Shown here piece after piece: positions 57,359 through 64,000 of a DNA stretch of 64,000 nt. The notes beneath the pieces are model-generated. The model saw only the letters and a list, made by a program, of their open reading frames with translations. It had not been told where the DNA came from and did not search any database. The translations under genes and the position numbers were made by a program. The DNA comes from Tricholoma matsutake (lineage: Eukaryota > Basidiomycota > Agaricomycetes > Agaricales > Tricholomataceae). Location of the stretch: assembly GCA_026075535.2 (NCBI GenBank), contig AP026540.1:2294001-2358000 (forward strand). The letters are read 5' to 3'. How positions within the stretch are numbered: position 1 is the stretch's first letter; the number at the start of each line of letters is the position of its first letter.

Positions 57359-58905
57359 TGTAGTGCTGTTTTGGCCCAGCTTGGCCTGAAAGCTGTGGCT
57401 TTGGCTTGGCTTAAGGCAGCTTTGGCTTTCTTGAACCTCAGGCCAGGCCAAAGCCATCAACCATGGCTTGGCCTGGCCCAGGCTGCAGCTTTTGTATGTA
57501 AAATGTTCAAATTTTGCCCACAGGTCCATTGGTTATAAACTTATACAGGAAGCTGATTAGAACAATACAAGTCTTCTTGTCCAATAAACAGCCTCAGACT
57601 GTGTTCACTCAGGGTAATTATGAACCACCAATGTACAAAGAAACAATTTGAATTAAATAAATTTAAACTCGCCTAAATGCGAGAGAGGGAGGTGAAATTA
57701 AATACATGTCCACCAAAAAATTGTGACCACATGTTGCATGTTTCCCACTCACCAGTAATGGTAGGAGTGGATGCTGGGCCATTCATTGTTGATGCTGGGG
57801 TGTCATTGTCATCATCCTTGTTGTCCCTGTCATTGTCCTCTTCCCTGTTGTCTAGTCCTTGCCATCCTCTCCCTCATCCCTGTCATTGTTATCTTCCCTG
57901 ATGTCAATGTCGCCATCTGGTCCTGGTCCTGGTTGTCCCATTGTCATTGTTGCTGATGCCATCATCCTCTGCTACCTGCTGGTGTCCTTCAAGCTGTCCT
58001 TGTCTTGTTGGCATCCTTTCATTCAGCCCCTGTCATCCCCATTTTTGTTGGTCTTGTTGTCATGTCATCATTGTCTCCCCCTCTCCCTCTTCCTGGTCCA
58101 CCTTGTTCCTGACTACTTCCTCGTTGTTGGCTGTTTTATTGTTGCTCCCCATTCCTACAAGTAGTGACTCATGGTGGCAGTTGGGGTTGGTGGTGGTGGC
58201 ATCATTAGGTGTGGGCTTGTTTTGTCATTGTTGTGTTGTTGCAACACTGTTAGATCCCCTAGATTAATGAAAACATATGTTAGTTAAGCAAAAAAACAAG
58301 AAACAAACATGGAAAAACTTACCTGGCCCAAACATCATTTGGCTGCATTTCATGTGCACTGCCTGACACGACCTGTTTGTGTCATTTGCTGGTGTAGCTG
58401 TGGGTGTTGTGTGATGGAACTTGTATTTGGTTACTAGTTAAAGAATAAGCAAAGAATGACAAAAAGCTTATCATACACAACAACATCATTGTGCATTTGC
58501 TGCCAACATGAGCAATGTTTGTCAAACACAGCCACCTAGGATATGCATGGAGTTTGCCATCAAATCAAGTTGAAGGGGTAGGTAGTTGAATATATGGTAG
58601 GGGCATAAGCGATGCAGCCAATGTGTGTGGTGGATTACTCGTCAAAGGATGGTTTGGCAACAATCAAGAAATGTACGTCAATCAACAATCGATTAAATTG
58701 CCATATTGAAATAATTTTCTCATCACCAAAAAATTTGCTCAAGCCCACCAAGAAGCCATAGCTTAGCAGCTTGGCTTTGGCTTTTTGGAACCCCAAGCTG
58801 GGCCAAAGCTGTCATGAAGCCATCTTCATGGCCTGGCTTGGCTTGGCCTATTTGGGCTTGGCTTGGCCCAGCTCATGGCTTCAGGCCAGGCCAAGCACAG
58901 CACTA
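57359..58905. mobile_element. TIR element N (about 1.55 kb, no genes)
   Basis: Ends TGTAGTGCTGT (57359) and, inverted, TGTAGTGCTGT at the right (up to about 58907). Both arms are filled with GGCTTGGCC/GGCCAAGCC-type repeats that can pair; the centre (57770-58150) is pyrimidine-rich (TCATTGTCATCATCCTTG). No transposase. It lies exactly between the alpha-kinase target duplication (tgtttgcc) and the left TIR of H, without a target duplication of its own that I can find. Confidence 0.6.
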
Positions 58906-59249
58906 CAGTCATCTCTGTCTTAACCCATACCTGTGATAACTGAGGTCTTTACACTCCCCCCTGTATTCCTATAGGAATCCGATGATTCTGATGATTCTGA
59001 TTGATCCAACCATATTCCAATGTCATTTTCACCAGCCAAATTGACATGAAATGGCACATTTAGTCCTAGTCCAGTCCAATGTAGTCCAATCAGATTCCGA
59101 TTGGACTATCGGAATTTCCTAGGAATTTCCAATCATAGAAATCACATAGGACTAGTCCAAAGTTATGCTAAGACATCAGACAACATAGGATTCCGATAGG
59201 AATGAAAGCAGCCTTGCTTAGTAATGTAGTATGAAAAAAGTCAACACGC

Positions 59250-59325
59250 ACACCAGAATTGAACCCTTGACATTACAGAAGATTATGTAAGCCTAAACTG
59301 ACAACAATACCATTAGGCTAAACAG
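59250..59325 (-). ncRNA. tRNA-like module, left arm of X-3
   Basis: Minus strand: A-box-like TTTAGCCTAATGGTATTG (about 59304-59321) and B-box-like GTCAAGGGTTCAATTC (about 59256-59271). Points outward. Confidence 0.55.
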
Positions 59326-60587
59326 TCATTACAGGTAAGTGATCATACTACACTACATACCATTCCCGTGGGTGTGATGACAAAGCACATAGCCGCATCA
59401 TCACACCTGCCAGCTCATCACTCCCACCACCACCACCAATGATGACAAGCACACCACTTCCATCCCCCCACCTCAACCACCTCAACCCAGCAACTCCCAC
59501 CACTCCCACTCCACCCCCATCTCTAGACGAGCCCCCAAGACTGGAAACAACCAGTTTTGACACCACGTGGCCCAAACAATGCCCAAACAATGCAATCATC
59601 ATTTGGGCCCATAGTAAGTTTTTTTTTTCATTCATTTCTTACTTTTGTAAACAAACTAATTCATTTGTTTTGTTTCTAGGTTCTAATCTACATGGGTAAT
59701 GATGGACTGATGCAAGCCAACCCACACCCAACAATGCCACTGGCAACCCCCCTCCTCCCCATCAAAATGGGATGTGAGGGTATTGATCGTGGTCAGGAGC
59801 ATGGGGAGCAACACCAGTAGACCCCAGAAGGGGAATACCCGCCCGGTAAGCACCACATGACCCCTCCCCTCATGCCATGTCACTGACGAACTGACAATGC
59901 ACCCACCCCACGCCTACGAGCTGCTGCTCATAGGGTGGATTGTGAGTGTATGGACCCCCCACAACACTGATGACCTCCAGCACCCCCCATCACCGCCATG
60001 AGCAACTGCTCGTGGGGTGTATACAGGGTGTGAGAGCATGGGAATGGCATGGAGGGACAACGATGGCACCAAATGACATGCCTATGAGCAGCTGCCCATA
60101 GGGTGGTTTGTGGGTGCAGACGACGAGGGGGATGAACTACAAGGGTGATGAGGGGGGGGGGACAAAACGACAAGGGGAAAGGGAGATGATGACCAGAAGA
60201 GGAGGGAGGGGAGACGAGGGAGGGGAAGGAAGCCACAGGGGAGGCGAGGTGAGAGAGCAAGACACGACGGAGACGAGAGGGAGGGGAAACGACGGGACAG
60301 GGCTGATGAGACAGCTGACATGACACACCACCACCCCCTCCCCCCCATTTTGCGGGGGGGGTGGGTTTTTTTTGTAGAATTTAAAATAGTATAATTAAAT
60401 AGTATAATTAATTCTCCCCCCTGCATTTGCATGGGGTTTTTTTTTTTAATCTATATTAGTTATGTACTCCCTCACGAAGACACGAGGGCTCAAAAAAAAT
60501 TTTTGAGCTCTTGTGAGAGAGGTTAAAAATAAGTGAACTAATCCTAAGTGCTTTAAATGGACTTTATATTACATATTTATTAATGCT

Positions 60588-60670
60588 CCTGTGGCTCAAC
60601 TGGTTGAGCACTTGTTTGGTACTCATGTCACTTATATACCAAGGTCTGGGGTTCAATTCATGATCTGCCC
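60588..60670 (+). ncRNA. tRNA-like module, right arm of X-3
   Basis: TGGCTCAACTGGTTGAGCA (60592-60610) and GGGGTTCAATTC (60648-60659). The stretch between them can form a stem TTGGTA/TACCAA, like an anticodon arm with an insert. Points outward. Confidence 0.65.
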
Positions 60671-61190
60671 ATTTATTTTGTAAGCACTTTCACCAAGTTA
60701 AGTCTTCTGAAATGGTGTGGTATTCCGACTACTACCTGTTGGAATTGCATAGGACTTTACTTGGAATTTACTAGGAATTTCTTGGAAATAAAAGTACATG
60801 GTCATCAAGATACATTCCAATTGGACTCCTAGGACTAGTGTTGGACTAGTAGGACTCCTATCAGATTCCGATTGGACTCTGATCAGAAAACTCGGACTCC
60901 TAGGACTCCAATAGGAATGTGCAAAGTTTACATGATAACCCATAACCTCCCATAACCCATACTTTCTTGTGTCCACCAAGTCGGTTCCCTGCCAAAAGGA
61001 CCAAACTCTCCCATATCCCATAATCCATACTATTTGGTGGACCATAACCCATAGGTGGACATGGAATCAATCACAAAAGTTCCATATATGGATGCTCCAT
61101 TGTAAATTAGCACACTATATATGGCTATCTGTGTAAAATTTTGATTAAATAATGTACATTTAGCTGAGTAGGAAGGGATAGTGGGCATGG

Positions 61191-61356
61191 GTGCCAAAAA
61201 AATATGATCGAACCATTTTTCAACATTCCTGGAATTCCGTCACTTCCCTCTGTTCACCAGCCCCTCCAGATCCCACCACCTGTACTGAGAACAACATTGT
61301 TGACTTGTTAGCAGAACTGGAGAAGAGAGGGGTCTTACCAAGGGCCAATTGGATGG
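61191..61356 (+). pseudogene. Transposase C-terminal remnant in H (part 1)
   Basis: Frame ending VDLLAELEKRGVLPRANWM at the Ty3-A insertion point, continued at 13246 (DIDELLNP). No catalytic residues are in this remnant. The upstream part appears deleted. Confidence 0.5.
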
Positions 61357-62053
61357 TGTTACAATTTTCCTTGTAACTCATGGAACCCAACTGACCCGAT
61401 GCACCCAACGATCCCCTCCAGACAGGAGGCACTCCCTGACTCATGCCTGAGGCATGCCCTTGACACCAGACATACACACAATGCATGCTGACAACATGCA
61501 TTCAATCCCCTTCCCATGGAAGGCACCCTTGATGCATGGTGACTCCATGCACCCAAACCCACGCCCACACATGCTGTGATACAACAGCCCCTTGACATGA
61601 GGTCTGTGACATCAGACGCCTCATGCTAGGCATGAGGCTTATTTCTTATTGTTCCCTGACATGCTGCGCTGCAGCACTCCATGACATTGGATGCCTCATG
61701 CAAGGCATGAGGCTTACTGTTTCTATTCTTACTTGATACACATCTATCCTTCCGATTGGACGATAGGGACCTCCCTTCTAGTATAAGTACTGCAACTTGT
61801 AGTATAGATGTCCTTAGTTTAGATCTAGGCAATCTACAGCCTTAACTTGTGAACTCGCAAACTTACTCGAAACCACTAAGGAAGCCCCTTAGTGTGTGTG
61901 AACCCCAATGACTCTAGGCAGAAGGCCTGCTAGAGTGTACTACTCATCTTACATTGGACACTCTGAGTAAGACTAGTACTGAATGACTCGTCAAGGAAGC
62001 ACCTGGTCGAACAACATCGAGTAGATCAAGTGGTTGAGGCTTCGCCCTTAACA
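61357..62053 (+). repeat. 5' LTR of Ty3-A (697 bp)
   Basis: TGTTACAATTTTCC to CCCTTAACA; preceded by gatgg (61352-61356). A TATAAG box is at 61782-61787 and the presumed RNA start with self-primer TAGTTTAGATCT at 61815-61826. The hairpin GCCTCATGC/GCATGAGGC occurs twice (61618-61638 and 61693-61713) because of an internal duplication absent from the 3' LTR. Confidence 0.9.
61782..61826 (+). promoter_or_regulatory. Ty3-A LTR promoter and self-primer
   Basis: TATAAG at 61782, and 33 bp on, TAGTTTAGATCT, whose complement is the primer-binding site at 62056. The start of transcription is inferred from spacing. Confidence 0.55.
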
Positions 62054-62055
62054 TA

Positions 62056-62067
62056 AGATCTAAACTA
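62056..62067 (+). other. Self-primer binding site of Ty3-A
   Basis: AGATCTAAACTA, two bases after the LTR, exactly complementary over 12 nt to the LTR sequence at 61815-61826. This matches the self-priming layout known from Tf1/sushi chromoviruses, where the RNA 5' end primes minus-strand synthesis. Confidence 0.65.
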
Positions 62068-62369
62068 TCTGCTAGCCCACCTACCTAGGTGTAGGCAATA
62101 CGTCTCGAAACACACGACAACAACCTGGGTCTAGACAAACCCCAGACTGACCACCAAGAGAAGCAGAACCACAGCCAGGTTCATCTTGGTACCGATACAA
62201 TGGAAGACTAGTTCATTACTCAACCCCAGCACAGCATTGGTTCTACAGATCAACTGAAAGACAAAGAGGAGATTTCCACACCGACAAAGACTTCAAATGA
62301 CCACACACACCCCCACCTGAAACATCCACCCACTTCCTAACAGACAAAATCGACGACCTCTATAACGAG

Positions 62370-62892
62370 ATGTCTGAACCCGCTGCAACCACACCAATAA
62401 TGTCCATAGAGGACATTTGAATCCAATCACCCACAGACTTCTCAGGAGAGCGGACCAAAACTGCCAAGTTCCTGCAGGAGATAGACCTGTACTTGTGAAT
62501 CAATGACCAGGTCTATGACATGAATGACAAGAAGATCATCTTCATGCTGTCCTTCATGAATGGAGGGACAGCAGCTGCCTGGGCGCAGGCATTTGTCAAC
62601 CAACACCAATCCGAGGGACTCGGAGAATACGCAGACTTCAGACAGAAGGTTCTAGAAGCCTTCTCACCAATTGATGACACCGGAACGGCAAAGACAGAGA
62701 TTAAGAATCTCAAACAAGGTTCAGGGATCCTCAAAGAATATGTGGCGAGTTTCTGCATCCTGAAAGACAGGACAGGAATCATGGAGGATGCAGCCATGAT
62801 CGAGTACTTTATGGATGGACTGCACCCCGAATTACTGAAGAGGGTACACACAATGGAGACAGTACCCAATACTCTCGAAGGCTGGATAAAGG
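62370..62892 (+). pseudogene. Ty3-A gag, N-terminal part
   Basis: Starts MSEPAATTPIMSIEDI at 62370. TGA codons at about 62418 and 62496 (DLYL-x-INDQ) interrupt it; from 62520 it is open: LSFMNGGTAAAWAQAFVNQH, GLGEYADFRQKVLEAFSPID, YFMDGLHPELLKRVHTME, ending NTLEGWIKA at the X-4 insertion. This is the standard retrotransposon gag capsid region. The C-terminal part is at 29482-29131 on the minus strand. Confidence 0.8.
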
Positions 62893-64000
62893 CAGTAATT
62901 TACACTCCCCCACCTATTCTGATCAGACTCTCTGGAATCCAGTTATTCCAACCAGATTCCACTGCAGTCCAATTATTCCACTGGAGTCCAATTATTCTGA
63001 CTGGATTCTACTGGAGTCCAATTATTCTGACCAGATTCCACTGGAGTCCAGTTATTCCAACCAGATTCCAGTTATTCCAGACTCCAAGTTATGCATGTTT
63101 AGTTTAATTAACTTACAGTATACAACAGTAGAAAGTCAAGTCAAGTCAAACTTTGAGTCCTGAAGTTCCTCAGTTGCCTACAAAATTAATTGGTGCAGAG
63201 CAAGGATTGAACTCAAGGCCTCATGTGATAAACCAAACACCGTGCTCAACCAGTTGAGCCACAGGAGAATTATTAACTAGCTATTATAAAGTTTATTTCT
63301 GACACTCAAACTCACAACTTCATTTTTTCGAAGTAGATAATTAAGATCAAATTTTTTAAAATTTAAGCCCATCCCTCGCAGGGGATGATTTGATTATATA
63401 TATACATAAAACTAACCCCTCGCATTCAGCCCGAGGGGGGAGGTAAAGACGTCAAGAAAAAAAAAACCCTCCCCCACAGACAAAATGGGGGAGGGGGAGG
63501 TGTAATAATATTAAATAATTAAAACTACAAAAAAACCCTCCCCACGCAAAATGTGGGGGAGGGGGAGGGGATGCGACCCCACTGTGCTAGGTGAGTTGTC
63601 TGTCATTCCACCCATGATCCACCCCACGAGCAGTTGCTCGTGAGGCTGGGGGCGGGTGGTGTGTTGTCATCTCCTATCTGGGTGCCTAGGCACCATTCCA
63701 CCCATGTTCCACCCCACGAGCAGTTGCTTGTGAGGCTGGGGGTGGGTGGTTTGTCATTGTTGTTGTTCCACCTGCAATCCACCCCATGAGCAGTTGCTTG
63801 TGAGGCTGGGGGTGGCTGGTGTGTCATCATTGTCTCTTGTCCCTGCGCCTGGGCATCATTCCACCCATGTTCCACCCCAGGAGCAGTTGCTCATGAGGCT
63901 GGGGGTGGGTGGCTTGTCGTTGTTTGTTGCCATCGTCCCCCATTTGGATTTCTGTCTTTTTTTTTTTTGGGGGGGGGGGGGAGGGGTTTGGGTGCATCAG
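62893..64000. mobile_element. TIR element X-4, left part (continues beyond window)
   Basis: Starts CAGTAATTTACACTCCCCC after the 8-bp target GATAAAGG (62885-62892). 62893-63600 is nearly identical to the reverse complement of 33300-33987. Beyond that it holds repeats of GAGCAGTTGCTC/CCACCCATG (63610-63910) and CCCCCATTTGGATTTCTGTC, which matches X-1 near 31340-31400 in inverse. No gene. Confidence 0.8.
63186..63265 (-). ncRNA. tRNA-like module, left arm of X-4
   Basis: Inverse copy of the X-1 right module: A box at about 63244-63261, B box at about 63204-63214. Points toward the left end of X-4. Confidence 0.65.

Larger units (their letters stand above)
58942..60932. mobile_element. TIR element X-3 (2.0 kb)
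   Basis: Starts GAGGTCTTTACACTCCCCCC, the same end as X-2; the right end is more degenerate (inverse: TGTAAACTTTGCACATTCC). Target duplication tgataact (58934-58941) and tgataacc (60933-60940). The arms have ATTGGACT/GGAATCCGA repeats; outward tRNA-like modules lie at 59250-59325 (minus) and 60588-60670 (plus). The interior (59900-60350) repeats GAGCAACTGCTC and ends in a G/C stem-loop with T-run. No transposase; frames inside are low-complexity. Confidence 0.75.
58906..61356 (+). mobile_element. Left part of TIR element H
   Basis: Left TIR CAGTCATCTCTGTC... at 58906, then AACCCATA repeats resuming at 60941-61045 after X-3 is removed, then coding remnant up to the Ty3-A 5' LTR. The partner end is at 13246-13672. 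Confidence 0.7.

Noticed and set aside
7651..62892. Two separate Ty3-A insertions, or a large tandem duplication of the locus
   Set aside because: Would need the same gatgg site twice plus matching breakpoints in gag and pol; two inversions explain all joins with fewer events. Not excluded without reads.
30603..63265. Genuine tRNA genes
   Set aside because: A and B boxes are recognisable but acceptor and anticodon stems do not pair properly, so I call them tRNA-like modules only.

Overview
The window is repeat-dominated fungal DNA, almost certainly from an Agaricomycete-type basidiomycete. It holds KDZ transposons with a CxC2 cysteine cluster, a Plavaka (CACTA-like) transposase, Ty3/gypsy chromoviruses, a LINE with APE, RT and RNase H, an alpha-kinase gene, short GT-AG introns and strong C-to-T decay at CpG. 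I see no intact housekeeping gene. The only reading frame that looks intact end to end is a three-exon gene of unknown function carried by a KDZ transposon (26250-27002).

Layout. 1-7653: right part of KDZ copy 1. 7651-13245: pol half and 3' LTR of a Ty3 element (Ty3-A), with a solo LTR inside RT. 13246-13672: right end of a small TIR element (H). 13673-13824: first-exon part of an alpha-kinase gene (minus strand). 13825-15780: nothing recognised. 15781-27773: a complete ~12 kb KDZ transposon (copy 2) with about 100-bp TIRs and four genes. 27774-29482: gag-protease of Ty3-A on the minus strand. 29483-33987: a composite TIR element (X-1) holding a hAT MITE and an element flanked by 85-bp direct repeats. 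33988-47215: a Plavaka pseudogene broken by X-2 and by a second Ty3 element (Ty3-B, 38114-46291). 47777-54157: a LINE. About 54880-57358: the rest of the alpha-kinase gene. 57359-61356: element N, then H with X-3 nested in it. 61357-62892: 5' LTR and gag N-terminus of Ty3-A. 62893 to the end: X-4.

The main result is that these pieces fit together. Ty3-A lies in three separated, differently oriented pieces (61357-62892 plus, 29482-27774 minus, 7651-13245 plus). Target-site duplications (gatgg, GATAAAGG, a 7-11 bp core of TGCATGGATCA) and open reading frames join across the gaps. H and the alpha-kinase gene around it are split the same way. All of this is explained by two inversions: of 7654-15780 between the inverted KDZ copies, and of 33988-62892 between the inverted X copies. 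Undoing both gives one nest: alpha-kinase gene > H > Ty3-A > (X in gag, KDZ in pol). Misassembly at the inverted repeats would leave the same signature and must be excluded.

The least familiar element type is family X: non-autonomous TIR elements with 8-bp target-site duplications. Every complete copy carries two tRNA-like (A box/B box) modules, one near each end, both pointing outward. Other points of interest are self-primed reverse transcription signals in both Ty3 elements, a Cys-cluster/coiled-coil cargo gene shared by a DNA transposon and (antisense) a retrotransposon, and stop codons that are nearly all TGA at arginine positions.
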